Positions 12,201 through 27,200 of a DNA stretch of 64,000 bases are shown here, piece after piece. Source of the DNA: Anticarsia gemmatalis (Eukaryota; Arthropoda; Insecta; Lepidoptera; Erebidae); NCBI RefSeq assembly GCF_050436995.1, contig NC_134766.1:6076001-6140000 (forward strand), written 5' to 3'. The notes under the pieces were generated by a model that saw nothing but the letters and a program-made list of their open reading frames with translations, was not told where the DNA came from and ran no database searches. Within the stretch, counting starts at the first letter, position 1, and each line of letters opens with the position of its first letter. The position numbers and the translations under genes are program-made.

Positions 12201-15200
12201 TAGTACGGCGAGAGATTTTTATGACAAATTCCACAAATTCTTTGTGGTGTATCATGTTCGTGCATTGATATAGATACGGGGTCAATAACCTCGGTGATAA
12301 TTTCACCATCTTCTCTTTTTGAAGGTGTGGTTCGTACAAAGGTCCTTTACTTCCTTATAAGTTTGTTGTTTACAAACATCAAATTCAATCTATTTTAGAA
12401 AATTATTAGTTTCGCGAAGATGCTCGTTCCGGCTCAGTTTCAACACGACACCGATATTGTTGTAACGTTTGTACTTTAGCTCGTAATGATATAAAGGGAC
12501 ATAGAATGGAAACTAATGATTATAAACTATAAGAAGATAATTTAACCAATACACATAATTGGCAGTAAGACCCAATCCCACGTCAGAATTAAAATAAGTG
12601 TCCTAATTAAGTATTGCAGACGTAAAATAAGTAATTATAATATCGACCGAAAATTCTTAACAAATTATATGAAATATGAACAAATTAGCGACCTAAAATT
12701 AACATAACACCTGCATCGATTGTTCAAACATATGAATTTCATTGAACCTTATGTTTTGTGTACTCTCGTATGTGTGTGTGCATATTTAATTAGTTTATAA
12801 TATTCTAGTTGATAATAATATGTGTAATGATGTGTCATCAATGTGTGTTTTGTTATTTTATTATGGCTAAGTATCGACTATAGAATACACGTAATTATAT
12901 TATGTTAATATATTTTATGGAGGCGCCCATAGCCAGTTGCGCTCACCGGTCGGTAAACGATCTGTGGGTTAAGCAACCCTTGGGGCGGTCATTCCATAGA
13001 TGGGTGACCGCATAGTGGTATTTGAGCTGGGCGTCTCCGTGCTTCGGAGGGCACGTAAAAAGACGGTCCCGGTTATTGTCTGCTAAGATAACAGTCGTTA
13101 AGCCATGTTAAAGGCCTTTCGGGCGGCTTGAACAACTTTGACACTAGGTTGACCACTAACCATACGACAAACAAACAAACATATATTTTATCTTCCGATA
13201 TTCGACGACAATATCAAAACTAGCCAACTGCGCTGAAGTTACATAATATGTAACTTCAGCGCTTCAGTTGGCTATTATGTCTTAACACCTTGTACTCATT
13301 TGCCCTTCTAAAAATTTACCCTGAACCTTTTAATGTACAGTCTCAATGCACTCTTAAATTTATTAAAAAGTGCTCATATACTACGCAGACATTTTAAAAT
13401 GATAAAACGATAATGTCGCCAATATTTAGGACTCCGGTTCTCCACATACAACCGGTTTACAACCGTCTCTGGGATTCCCACTCGAATTCAGGTCAAATGC
13501 CTTACTGCATCAAAATGTACCAATTATTTACGTTTCAAATTAACATATTTTCCTTTAATATTATCGTATCTTATTTAATAAGAGACCTTTATCCAATATT
13601 AGTTATTTGCGTCACTAACGATGATTATGTTGCATCGTGTTTAAGTGTGGATATTTAAATTGTTTTATTTTGTTGATGCGTAGGGACAATATCTAATTGT
13701 GAGGTTGCTTTTCTGAACCTACGCAGAAGGTTTTTATATAATATCTGGTAATTTTGGACCCACTTTACATACAAGTGGGTCCAAAATTATGGTAAAACTA
13801 ATATATATTTTAAAAGTTTAGTGACTTCAACCTGTAAGCATATGGATGTCTAGTCTGTCTTTGCAAGACATTATTACAAAAAACGTGCGGCGGAGAAAGG
13901 GTTAAGTTATACACAAAACTCATAATTTATAAATTTCAATTAATTTAAAATAAATCAAACACACATCGAGTCACGTAATAGAAAGGTTTAACATAAATTC
14001 ATGGTTGCGCAAAACGGAACTAGAAAGCAAAGGTTCCCGTCGACCGTGGAAGCTAAAAAAACTTTTTTAAGTGTCGAAAAAGTATGCAAAAGTACATTGT
14101 CAAAGTAAAAATAGTGATCACCTTCTCAATTTCCGCAATTTCAGAGCACCTTTTATGGCAACTTTCTGAGTCACAAATTGTAATGTTAAGTGTGTTTTTA
14201 CACTTCCTTAAAGGTTTAATCAGACGCGAAAATTAACAAGTTTTCGGTATATTGTGGTTGTACAGTTAAGTATGCAAAGTTAATATGGATCATTTGTCTC
14301 GATCGTGCTATTGACCTTTAGATTAAAATCTCAAGTTAAGGTTAAGATGGTCGCCACACCACTACCATTGCGTCGGGAGGTCGTGGGTTCGATTCCCACA
14401 CGGGACAATTATTTGTGCGGTCCACAAATAGTTATTACGGGTCAGGTTGTATATGGTGTCCATTGTTTGTATGTTTGTAAAAATCCCCGCGACACAAGAA
14501 CAAGTCTTATTGCGGGAGTAGTATTATAAAAATAAAAAAAGCTTTAAGGTTTATTTGGCGCCATCTATTGAAGACAAAATTAAACTACGAGATGATCGTT
14601 GTCAATATTGTAATTGATCGCGTGTTGACCATTTTCGACCTTATTCGTGCATTCAAGTGATTTTGCATTAACAAATTACGTGTATAATTCACTCATTTTT
14701 ACTGCTCTGCTCACAATAGAGATGGTCATTTAATATTTAATAGCTGGTTGCACGAAAGGTTTAATGTCAAAAATAAGGTTAATTTCAGATAATATTGGTC
14801 AGGACACAATGACAGTAAGTAGTAAATTATTTTGATTAATAAATCGTCATCCCGTATTTTATGAAAATGCTATTGTGATTGTACTTATTAGATAAACAAG
14901 CAAGCAGCAATCTAAAAAAATAAACCTTGTTAGTTATATGGCTATAGTTAATTCAATTACCAAGAGCAATCCGTAGTTTCGTACACCCTTCTCTCCTCTT
15001 CTATAGACTAAAACTGGGTTAGTACATAGATACGACATGCGTTCCCTACATGACAACCGAGCGAGATCTTTCAGTATCGTCAAAAATATGTTTCAAGTTA
15101 AAGTTTATGTTGATGAAAATATCCACAAAATATGTACAAATATCATAATTATGTTATTTCTTTTTAAATAACATAGCATTTTAGCATTTATATGAACAAC

Positions 15201-18200
15201 AATTTTAATACGTGAATATAGTAGCTAATACATGCGGTTTAGTGTAAATAATAGTAAACGCATAAATTCTACAAAGTTCATCAAAGATACGTAAACAAAG
15301 AGGGGAGGGGAGGGGGGTAGTCACGACGATTGAGAGCTGTATACAAGTATACAACCTTGCGCGACCTTCTGACATCAATTCAATTCTGGTTTATATGAAT
15401 AACATTATGCACACAGTGTAGCCGGTGAAGAAACTTGCTTTTGTACGCTTTTTGACAGAATCAATCAAGTCGTAAGATTATAAGTAAAGGAAATCTGCAA
15501 TATTTTCTATCTTGGCTAGGACTTGAACTAATATTAGTATGAACTTAGTCGAACTTGAAATCGTTAAACTATGATTGGTTACTTTTAATTTATTTTTGAA
15601 CAATTAAAATGCCAAAACACTAATTAGCTGTTTTCGTAACCCCATCTAATCTAGCTTATTGTATGGGACTTTATATGTAATTAAGAGTTTTGAAAGCGCA
15701 TCAATACTCACATTTGTATCTTAGCTCTTATTTGGCTTATATTGTCTAAGTTTAAATAAAGATTATATAAAATACTAGCTGACCCGCGCAACTTCGCTTG
15801 CGTCACATAAGAGAGAATGGGTCAGAATTTTCCACGTTTTTGTAATACTTTTTACTGTTACTCTGCTCCTATTGGTCGTAGTGTGATGATACAAAGTATG
15901 CTTTTTTTTCACGAAATATATTCTCGAAATTATTTACATCTATTAATATATAATTAAAACAGTTGCCATGACAACGGAATTTTGTTAATTCAATGTCATT
16001 ATAATATTGATTATTCGGGACTTCGTTCGCCTTGGTTTTCCCGGGAAATGCGTCATTTTCCCGGGATAAAAAGTAGCCTATGTCCTTTCTCGAGTATCAA
16101 AATATCTCCATACCAAATTTCATGCAAATTGGTTCAGTAGTTCAGGCGTGATTGAGTAGCAGACAGACAGACAGACAGAGTTACTTTCGCATTTATAATA
16201 TTAGTATGGATCATGCCCCTTTTTGTGACAGTTGACTATAGGTATACTTTTGTGCACTACTACGAATTCAGTATCTTTAAAGTATATTTTAGCTTACTGT
16301 ACAAACCTCCTCTATGTTGTTTATTTATCTTAATCGCACGCCACGGATTAACTGTCTTTGTATTTATATTGTCGATTAGTTTCATTCGATTTGATTCTGT
16401 CTGCCAGCGTTACGTTTCATGGGAATATGCACTACCTACCGTCAATATGCTTACAATGAGTGCGTTCTTAGAAAGGTAATTAATTAGTATTAGCCAATTA
16501 TGTGGGAGTCATTTTTTATTCACTTTTTGAGGATGATAGCTACGACTACGACGTTTTTGTTGATGAATGAATGTGTACGGAAGAGAAGAAGTTTTTTGAG
16601 TTTGTAGCATGCTTTTTGGTGATATATCTGTATGGGAGCTAGGATAATGTGTGTATTAATCCATTTATTGTTAATTAAATATACGGGCTAAACTGTGACT
16701 ATACAGTGTTTTTGCTTTTTTTATAAGTTACCTATATTTTTTTCTTACGATATAAGTTTTGTTTATTCTCAATTTCATACTAGATCAACACAGTTTTCAT
16801 GGCTAAACTGATCTACATAAAATGTTTGCTGTAGTAAGTTGTAGGCTTTTGACGGGCTGAAATATGGGCCGAAACACTGGACGATTGCGGAGCCGCTCAA
16901 TTTACAAATGAAAAATCCAGCCAGATATAAAATGCTAATGAATATAACTTTTTCTCCTTGTCCACAGTAACAATACCACTGCTAAGTTTCGGCATGGTAC
17001 AAGGATGGCTGTCTCCCATGATCTCCATCCTGCAGTCCTCCGAGGGTCCGGCGCCGGAGCCGTACACCAGCTCCGACATATCCTGGACGGCATCAGTCAC
17101 TTATATCACTGCTATCATCTTCGGAGCGCCCATGGGCTGGCTCACTGACAGATATGGAAGGAAGGTCATGACTATTGTGACTACCGTGTCTCTCATTGTA
17201 AGTACTTAAGGTTTTCTATTTTGTATTTTCAAGCTTGTGTGTACTTAGCTTTGCTATTATTTTTTCTTTAGGCCTGTTTTTGCGGTAAGGTGCGGGGGTG
17301 TATCGGAATAGATACAATGTTTAAAATGTTAATAACTTATGCTTAAGGCATAGTTATGTAGTAAGTTACCAAACTAGATAGAAACAAAAGATACTGATTG
17401 AGATCATTTGCATAATTCTGGAATCGAATCTTTGTCGTAATTGAAATCGCATACTCAGCCCCTTGGTCACAGAGACAGTATTCTCTTTCTATTGATTGTT
17501 TTCTGAAGGCTTTGGAGGAAAATTTCACTCGTATTTTCACCATACATTTGTAGTAGTCAGTTGCTCGCGATGACCAAAGGACCGTTTGGTTAAGCAATCT
17601 TTGGCGAATATTTCCATGGACGAGTGCATTAAATATAACGTTTAAAGTTGTTAGCGCTTGTTTTCAATTTGAAACAAACAAACAGCAACAGCACTTTGAC
17701 CAATTTCAAAATGTCGGTAAAACCATATTTTTAATATGTTTTAGACTTTGGTCCATTCGAGAATATAATATCCACTAATTGATACGCATCTTAACAAAAT
17801 CATAGTTTTTCGTTCCGCTCAGTTATTTTGCTAAAAATACAAAAGATGTGGTTTTTTTGCTGTTGTTTTTGATAACTTTTCGTTATAGTTATGTAATCCT
17901 CGAATTATATATTTTGTTTATATTCAATGAATAGTTTAGTACACGTGCATAATAATATAACTTTAACTCGTATTTCTATAAAGTAATCAGAGAATACAAA
18001 AAGCAGTAAATTAAAAAAATATTGGTATAAGTCAATACTACGAATCTGGTTTTAAAAATATTATATAAATGCTATTTTTTGAAGATGACTTAATTTGAAA
18101 AGAAGTTTAACAAAACTTACAATATACCTTTTTAATTAAAAACCCAAAACCCTAAGGTGCTCAAAATCACAAAAAAAATATAACGTCGGAGATAAACATA

Positions 18201-21200
18201 AAAAAACCAGTATTGATCAAAAACATTTGCGGTTTCCGAAAAAAGTTTCATATCAATTTAAATTTTGATTTCCAAAATTATATACTTGGTCATGTTGTTT
18301 TGTTTTTGTAATAAATATGACCACAATACGATTAAATCATTGAGTTGTTCCGATATGTTCATCCGTTTTCAAAAATTGGCATAATTGTTTGGGAGGAAAA
18401 TATTCCGTCAATGAATGAAAATTGTCACGTCAAAAAAAATTGACATCTAAAAGAAAAAGCTATTTTTATCGTCTTCATTTATATAGCCTGACTCTTTTTT
18501 CTACCCTTAAGTATGGTTTATAATGAAATTGTGAGAAAGTAACAATTCGTGAGTTTATCATAATAATTACGGTGATGGTCGATGGAATAAACCAAAATGG
18601 TTTGCAAAAACCTTCCAACACTGGCACTAATTACTATTAAATGCTATTTTTCTAAATTTTTTTAAGGGTTTTTTGATAACAGTCAAAATTATTATTTTCT
18701 GAGGATCTTCAAAGATGTATTTCAATGTCTGACTTAATGTTTCTTAAATTCTCATATATGAAAGACATCTTATTCTATAATATTTAATTTGTGAGGTCAT
18801 TACCATCGTAACAATAACTAATAACATACACAAATATCGCAATACTTAACTAAATTAGGTGCTAAACAAACTGAAATGGTCACAAATCGATGCGTGACAA
18901 TATTTGTTTAGATGACGTTGTATGAGTCAAATGTATTACGTTTTAGGTGATAAATAATGATGTAATACCTACTGCTATAAGCAGTATTTTTTTTAAGTTC
19001 TTACCTAAATCAAATTTGACAAGACAAAAACAGTGTTAATTTTGAGAATTTGGGTTTAAATGCAGTTTTAGTCATTTGAAGATTGTTTTTACTTATCTTG
19101 GATAAAGAAACTTTTTCAAGGTCTTTTAAAAGATTTTCGAGAATATCCGAGTTATTTTGAAAGAATTATTTTTGCGAAGAATGTTATCTCTGAAGAAAAA
19201 ACTAAAAAATCTGCAATTTTTTTCGTACAGCTTATTGCGAAATTGTTTACGCTTATGATAGTCGTTCCAATTGCTGAATCTAGCATTAGCAAGAAAAGGG
19301 GAAAGAACCTTATGAAAAAAGCTAGACAAAAACTAGAAAATCATTTATCTTAAAAGTGCACGTGAAGTCCATTACAGAAATACACAAAACTATTCACTAA
19401 GAGATTCATGTTGACACATCATATTTTCGCGTTACAAGAACAATACATGTAAATGAATTCTCAATAGGAAGTGTTTCATACAAATCGGAACTAATTCGGT
19501 ACTGCCTTGAAACGTCCGATGGCTATCTTCTTAGATTGTCAACTCGTGACCATATAGACGCATGACAATTTTTATTTGACGTTAAAAATCATGTGACTTG
19601 GACTCTTCGACTATTTTTAAATGTTTTTTTTTAGATTGGCTTTCGGACTTTTACTTATTTGCTTTAGAGTCAAAAGTTTGTACATTATCTGACGTCAATT
19701 TCTGTGTAAGAAGAAAAATGATTATGTTTGCACAATTGCCGTTGCTTAAAGATAAGTTCAAAAAGTGTGTACCTACTTAACACAAAAGCAAATATACAAT
19801 TCAAAAAGTTAAGATTCGTAATTAAATTTTTCGTAAAATATATAATTGAAAAAGTTTAGAATTCTTTAGATTGAGATTTTAGATTCTATAGAATGTTCTC
19901 ATATTAGTTGGGTTTGGTAACAGGAATATTATAATCTACCTTTTATACCAACATGCGCACGCGCTCACAAGTTAAAAGTTTAATCAACCAGAAAAATAAC
20001 TAAGAATGTTTCGTGCCTGGTACCACCTTATCATATAATTAGAAGATTTAAAATCGCTACATAAAATAATCATAAACACAGCGATATATGCGCAATAAGA
20101 CGGAGCTTATAAAAAGCTGCTTTTTTTGTTACTACAGTTTTTCCTTAAATGCAAATCGAATTAGCGCCACGATACAAAAAATGCATAATGAGAACACAGT
20201 TTGTAAACATGTAGTAAAAATATGGTTTTGATGGAGCTAAGAAGCTACATTTTGCTTGTTTTTTTGTCTACTATTGATTGTCTATGTTCTACGTTTATTA
20301 TTTGTGGTCAAAGCTAAGGGTCGGCTCACATCGAGACACTTTTAAGGAGCAATATAAAAATATAACTTTATTTAAGAAAGAAGGTCAATTTTGAAAAGTC
20401 AAAATATTGTTTATACGTATAATAAAATTTGATACGTGCGACATAAACAAATATCACTGGACAACTCATACACGGTCATCTGCTTTCAAACTAAGCAGAG
20501 CTTGCATTGTGGTTACCAGACAACTCATAAACATACTTATGTACAGAAAACCCGCTTGTCTGTTCTTCTAGTTCTTACCCTCGTCTCGTCTTGCGTATAT
20601 GTTTTGATTTTCTTTGGCCCATATAATTTTGGTTTTAATTTTGCACTGCCAATGATATTCTTGTCAGCCAGTAGTCTTCTGCACATTTACACATACACTT
20701 TTCTTGTGTACAATTTTAAATGCAGGACACGCTATTCATTTTTATAACATTCATTTAAGTCCGTATAGCTTAGTATATAAGTTACTTTAATCCAGATTAT
20801 ACTCCTAGTCATCATTGCTATCTAAAGGTACTTAGCAAATGATGTCAGATATCATTTGTAACTATCCCGATATACTCCAATGGAGTATAGAAGCAAGCAT
20901 GATAAAAAATATAAAAATACATTCAATATTGTTTATTTTTAGTACGTATATAATAATTTGTAGGTAAAATTACAAAAGTAATAAGTAAATATCTAATTTT
21001 AACACACGGTTTTCCTGTAAACAAAAAAAACTGACAATTGAGGTAAAATAAATAAAATAATTAGGTTTTCTTACGACGACGTTTTAATGTTATAAAAACA
21101 TATTTAAATTACTTTAATTATCAAATTACGTGACATTATTTTTAATAAACGTTCTAAAATAACAAATTTATTTACGTTCTTAAACGTAGTTAAGTATTTT

Positions 21201-24200
21201 TTGTTCAGTTAAAGACCCACATTTTTAGGTAAATGACTGAAAGATCTCAGGCTTCTCAGGTACAAGAGTTTTCTCACAATGTTTTCCTGGATTGCAGGTA
21301 AAACGAATCAAAGCGTAATCTTTTGTCGTAGTAATTTTAACAATCACAGCTCTTTCAGTGATGGATCTATATTTACAAGTTTGGTGCAATCTCGATGGTC
21401 CAGGTTTTTAAAGTATCGCAATATGCTTAAGCCCCTTGTAAAACAGAAAATAAAGACCTGTGAAGGAATTACCCTATACTAAAGTACTGTTAAAACGAGC
21501 AGTGCATTTGTATAAATAAATTTCAGCTGTTTTTCTAAATACCGTCGCGGAAAATAGTACTATTCCTACACAAAAAACGGCCAAAGTACTAAAAGTAAAA
21601 GTATTGTCTTCCTACGGAAAACCGATTGTCTATTTAAATGAATTCTTCTCGTTTGGGCCGGATAATAGCGGCTTTCAACTTTACAACTCAACCGTGAAAC
21701 GTAGGGTGAAAAACTCGAGATTATTGAACCCCAAGTTCCTTCCTAAGTTATTTCTATTGTGTTATTTCCTTCTTCCAACTGGGTGACGGGTTTTTGCCCG
21801 TTTGTAGAACATCTGTAATCCTGTTGTTTGGTTTTTGTTTGAAGTGTTCGAGTGTAATGAACCGATTAGTTTTATTACGAGGTCACATTCTTTAGGTCTG
21901 ATTGTTTATTTATATAATGTACAATTATAGTTTAGTTTCTTCTATATCTTGACATTATTATATAGTCATTTTATAAATACACGGAGTAATTTCGCAAATC
22001 GACCTTAAAATGGCACAGGTATAGAAAAAAGATCTGCCATGGTCGAAGTGTCAGCGGGTTACGGACACGCTTTCTCCTTAAAGACCAGTTTAAATAAAGC
22101 TTAACCGTTTCACTTCTAGGAAAGGGGCTCCTTCCAGAATTTGGAAGAGTTTAGATGTTTAGTCCACCACTCTGACGAAATGAGGACTTAGCGTGTCTTC
22201 AAGAAATAAGTTTAAAAATTTTTAGGCTTGCAAGGTTTCCTTACGTTTTCATTGACCGTCAAAACTAATGATAATTGTTTGTAATACACCTAACTTCGGA
22301 AACTTATTATTTTGTTGCCTTCGGTCCCAACTATCAAAAACCAATCGGCTATCGCTGCTATTTAGTACATAACTTCAAAGAGTTATTGCCGCGCTACTTA
22401 AAATACTATCACTTGCAAGAGAAATTTACTTAGACCACTCGATTATCACTACACTATAAGTGCTTCACTTCAATTGCCGTGCTACATCGAAAACGACCAA
22501 TTGCAAGAGTGTTTTAATCAGACCACTCGGCTACTACTACACTAAGATACCCATTCTATTTCTTCTTCACCAGATCTACTGGCAGATCAAGCTGCTATGT
22601 CTGGAGCCGTGGGCGCTGATCCTGGCGCGCGCCGTCGCCGGTATACCCTGCTCGTCTTGCTACATCGTACTGCCTATATACCTGAAGGAAATCAGCGATA
22701 TCGACCTTAGAGGAGCATTGGGCTCCTTGTTAATTCTTAACAGGTGAGCTTTTTTATACCATGATTTTTTGTATATTATATTGGCGATTTAAGGCTTTTG
22801 AAGTTGTTTGTTGTTGTTAGGAATCACCAGGTTTATTATTGATAGAAATGTTTGGGTACGAGTGCTGATCACAACGAATTAATTAAGAATTTCGTTAGCG
22901 AATAGGTCTTCTTAAGTTAGTGAGTTTACCTAAGTTTGAATAACTATATTTAATATCTGTTTACCTACCTAAGGGTTGTCTTTCGATTCTTTTGCAGGGT
23001 CGCTAGCTTTGATTTTATTAAAATCATCAACACAATTTATCGATTCGAAATTTTGACCGAGTCATAATTATTAATTCGAGGTTCAGTGAACGTTTAATTG
23101 ACATTAATACAAGAAATTAATTTTGTAGAATTTTTCAAACCTAAAGATTCTTTACAACGGTTAAATAATAGTTACTATTCCAGTATTTCCACTGCAGTAG
23201 AACAATAATAATCATGGTAATTATTACCTCAATGACTCATATTAATCAAAGATTATATCAACTATATTTCTATACAACAACAGGTTTGTAAGACCTATTT
23301 ATTAGTTAAAGCCTTGACACCAGTACGGAAGATACGAGATTACATAATACTGGTTTTGATCGTAAATTATAGTTGCGATGATATTGTAAACATCGATATA
23401 CATTAGATTATTGATAGTTATGAATAGAGCAACGAACACGAATCTATGATAATTTACTGCATGCTGATAATTTCAGCATGGCTGTGTGTAGACATGTAGA
23501 AAAGCCCACACATTTTATAAAAAGCAAGACAGTGCAAAATTCACTTCAAATCATCAAACAAGATATAGAATAGTAAGTATAAGGTGCTCTCACGTCATGA
23601 GTGCCGGGGTTATTTCAAACGCAGATCTATAAATAAATGAATTCTTAGCTCAATTTCCTACAGTTGGTACTACCAAGTATCGGCTGCGCTGATTATAAGG
23701 TTATAAATTTTATCATACATATCATATCATAATTTTATCATATTATACTTACAAAATTTGTTGAAGCTAACCATTTGTAGATAGTCAATAGAGGTAGAAA
23801 ATCGCGCTACTGATCAATTTAGAATGTTACAACGTAGTGCGTTGCTCTTATGTGTATTTACCTGAAAGAACTGAAGCTGTTTTGTTGTTTACTTTGTTGA
23901 TGCATATTACTAAAATTCATTAAAATTAATGCTATTAATATTTGTTTGTATAATTCAACTACCGGTTACAAATAAAATTGAGTCATCTTTGAATAATTGT
24001 TTATTTATAGGACTGAAGAGCCCTCATAGCTAGTTGCGTTCACCAGTCCGTAAACGATCAATAGAAGCAACTTTAGCGTGGTCATTCTATAGATTGGTGG
24101 CCGCATATTGGTATTAAAGGTGACCGTATCCGTGCTCCTAAAAGCATGTGAAAAGTCGTTTCCGGTTTTTATTATTTAAAATAGCAGTCGTAAACCCATG

Positions 24201-27200
24201 TCTAAGGCCTTCGAGCGGCTTCATTTTACGTGCTTGCATTGTTTTTCGTGCCCCCTTAAGCAAATGCTTAATTTGCTTGTTATTATTCAATATATAAAGA
24301 GTGTGAAAGAACATCTAAACTACATGACGTCGTTTTTGATCTTGTTCTATCTAGTTTACTCACCAAATTGTAGAACAAAAATTAATAAAATGGTGTTTTC
24401 ATAATAAAAGAAAATAATAAGCCTGATATTCTCGTAACGCTCATATTTCAAAAGCTTATGCTACTAAGGTTTTAAAGTCAACAGCGACACTGAGCTCATA
24501 ATTTACTATACTATTTTATCTATTAACAAAATTCAGTCTCCCGCTTGGTTTCGTTAGCGTTGAGACTTAGTAAATAGCTTGGATTTTTAGTTAGAAAAAC
24601 TTAATATTGCCATCGTAACTTTCATTGTATGCAGGAAAAGAACCTTTTTGGAGTCTAGTGCTTAAATTATATCTGAATATTATTTCTACCTTAATTCTAT
24701 GGAAATAGGTTTGAAGTTTGTTTGTAGAGCTCGTAGTAAGTGTCATTCATTGGTCTATGCCTACCCCTTAAAGGTAAAATGCGAGATTTTGTTTATAATA
24801 TATGTATGTACTTATGTATAGTTCAAAAGTTTTACGGTAGAAGTGTTACAGACCGACGGACAGAGTATCGCATTTATAATGTTAGTATACGTTAACAATA
24901 TATTATGCACAAATGCAATATAACTGGATTCACTTCTTGTTTTATTTTTATGTTATCTTTTTGGGAATGGCCCACGAAACAGGTCGTTTTATAACCTGAT
25001 TTTATAATCATGTGACTCAATGTAAAAGTGCCTTCCTCTAATCTTTTATTTTAATCGTAATAATGTACATTAGTAGAAATGGTTCAGGTAAGCCGGTTTA
25101 GCTTATATATCAGCCTCCCACGTAAACGGCCGAGACACTTCAGGCTTCCATTCACGATTAATCAAATTTTTAGAGAATTGTGTGTTTCCGATATAATTGT
25201 AACTTTCTTATTTTTACAATAAAGGGCAACATTGCGATGAAACTTAATAAATTCCTTTATACAAACACGGTCCTCAACCAGCACTTCAACACCCTAGTGG
25301 AGATCTAAGGTATAGACCTGTGGCAAAGTTGGAATTATATGTTAAACATAAAGATTAAGATCTTTGCACACGCATATAAGGAGGTTTATCAATTATTTGC
25401 TTACCATATTACAAGCTATACTTGATTTGGAATCAGATGACCGTGTGCAAATTATCCAAATATGCATACTTATCGTAAAACAACGGTGTACTATACTATG
25501 AATATTTTGTATATAATGTAGGTGTATATTTATACATGGCTGTAGTCGTCTTGGTTGCCAGACAGCTAGTTAATTACGTAATAATGTCATTACTACGTGC
25601 ATAGGTCGCTAAGTTCTTGATACAGAGATCAGGCTAAAGCCAAAAGCATTGTGGTTTTATTCTTCTTTCATAGTTAAGGAACTATCTTTGAATTTTTAAG
25701 AGTTCTCTTACTAAATGACTAATAATTTGTACGTAGGGCAGGTATTTATTTGCCGTAGTAATATTTTAGGGAGGACTATAATAATATTATAGTATTTTGA
25801 CAAACTGACGCTACCATGTACGATTTCGAGCCTGCGTTAATATAGAACTTCGTGTTTCAGCGAACTAAATAGTAATCTCCCTATATCTACCATCAAATAG
25901 ATGTACTTATCATTAAATTGTTTAATAAGATTTAAAGAGTAGTCTTAAGTTTTTATAAGTTGTGTCAATAGACCTAAAATAATACGAGCAGAGCTTGTTC
26001 TCTGTCCGTTATTGTATAATTTCCTAAGATGTTATCGCTGTAGGAAGTTGTTGATCTATTCATAGTTAAGTTATTTACTTCACGTTCTTATCGTAATCTA
26101 AAACACATCTAGACATCTTCGAGAAATGCCTGGACTGTTTTAGCATGCTATTTGTATTAAAGAAAACATCACTTGATCTACAAGTTTACAGTATTTATTT
26201 TATACATGATACATTATACATGTATTCTATGTGATTCTTCACATAGAATACATGTGATTTTTACGTCCCATAGAGTTCTTGCCTTAAAGGTCAGTTCAGT
26301 GGTTTTTGACTTAGAGCCCAATAGTCATATAATAGATTTCGATTCTTCTTCCTATAGCGTTGGGAGAAAGTTTTTCTTTGATAAATAACATTTAAGCATC
26401 TTGGGTTTAAGTCCCGCGCACGGGCAATAAGTTGTTCCTGAATATTTTTTGCCCAGAGTTTTTTTTATTTTTTACTTGCCCAGATTTATAAAGATGAAGT
26501 AGACCTCCGCGCCACAGAGAATATCATCGTTCAGTATAATAGATTTTAATAAAAATACCTAGTTTCTATACAACATACATAGCCTAGATCGTCTTGTTTA
26601 CTTATAAATAAACCCATTTGTATCTCCAAGAAAAATGTGCCTAAGTACTATGTTAAGTAAGGTCAGTACATTACCATAGGGACTGGCGATAAAAGACAAA
26701 TGTACACTAAGTACAGGTAGAATGCACAACAATTACTTATTATTCAAAGTGCGATGTATATGAGTGCTGTGGTCAAGACTGTTCGTTGCTACCGTGGGTT
26801 AGTCATGTGACCTTTGGATGCTAGTTGAAGATTGTGACGTCACTTTGTTGCACTTTTAGATATGCATAGGCTTCAACTAGTGTAGTCACTTACCTGCACA
26901 TTTAGATATTTGTGGGTAATCTTTAACCTGTGTATTCTAAGTTAGACTGTATAGGATAGCCAGTGACATCGTCAGCTTTGACAGATTTCCCTCTTTGAAA
27001 AATATTCTTCGAAAGTAGTTTTCTAAGAGCGCACCAGCGTTCTTTTGGTCTTATGCATACCTGTAAAAAGATAATACATAAACAATAATGAACAGCTATA
27101 ATATTGATTTGGTCTCAAGAACTAAAATATAAGGTTTAAGAGAGTACCCAAGGTTCTAGTGTAGTCGTACTACCAGACCCAAAACATTGATCAAACACGA

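Larger units (their letters stand above)
3255..16967 (+). other. Intron 1 (13.7 kb), filled with repeats
   Basis: Donor GTGAGT at 3255; acceptor TTCTCCTTGTCCACAG ends at 16967. No internal coding exon is needed, because helix 1 is complete across the junction. The intron holds a fold-back element (6194-6675), Helitron-like elements (4862-5113, 15775-16210), 5S-type SINEs (about 7376-7530, 10840-10960, 12921-13180), tRNA SINEs (8340-8470, 11575-11700, 14335-14545), a TIR element (8610-8981), LINE tails and several hairpins. Its size suits promoter-proximal regulatory content, but none is demonstrable. Confidence 0.8.
17198..22573 (+). other. Intron 2 (5.4 kb)
   Basis: Mostly AT-rich unique-looking DNA. 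It holds a weak family S SINE remnant at about 17545-17640, a dispersed repeat at 20455-20545 and a degenerate tandem array at 22340-22562 next to the acceptor TATTTCTTCTTCACCAG. No additional exon is needed: helix 3 reads TTVSLI-IYWQIKLL across the junction. Confidence 0.8.

Noticed and set aside
12968..13011. Genuine 5S rRNA gene
   Set aside because: Only the internal promoter-like boxes match; the flanks and length are those of a dispersed repeat.
16213..16479. Open stretch of 88 codons ending near AAAG/GTAATT, as an alternative first exon
   Set aside because: Candidate ATGs before this donor give phase 0 or 2, while exon 2 needs phase 1; the sequence begins in a Helitron-like end and has no family similarity.
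20436..20747. 103-codon open frame
   Set aside because: Its first third is a dispersed repeat also found at 52.5 and 61.5 kb, and no domain is visible.
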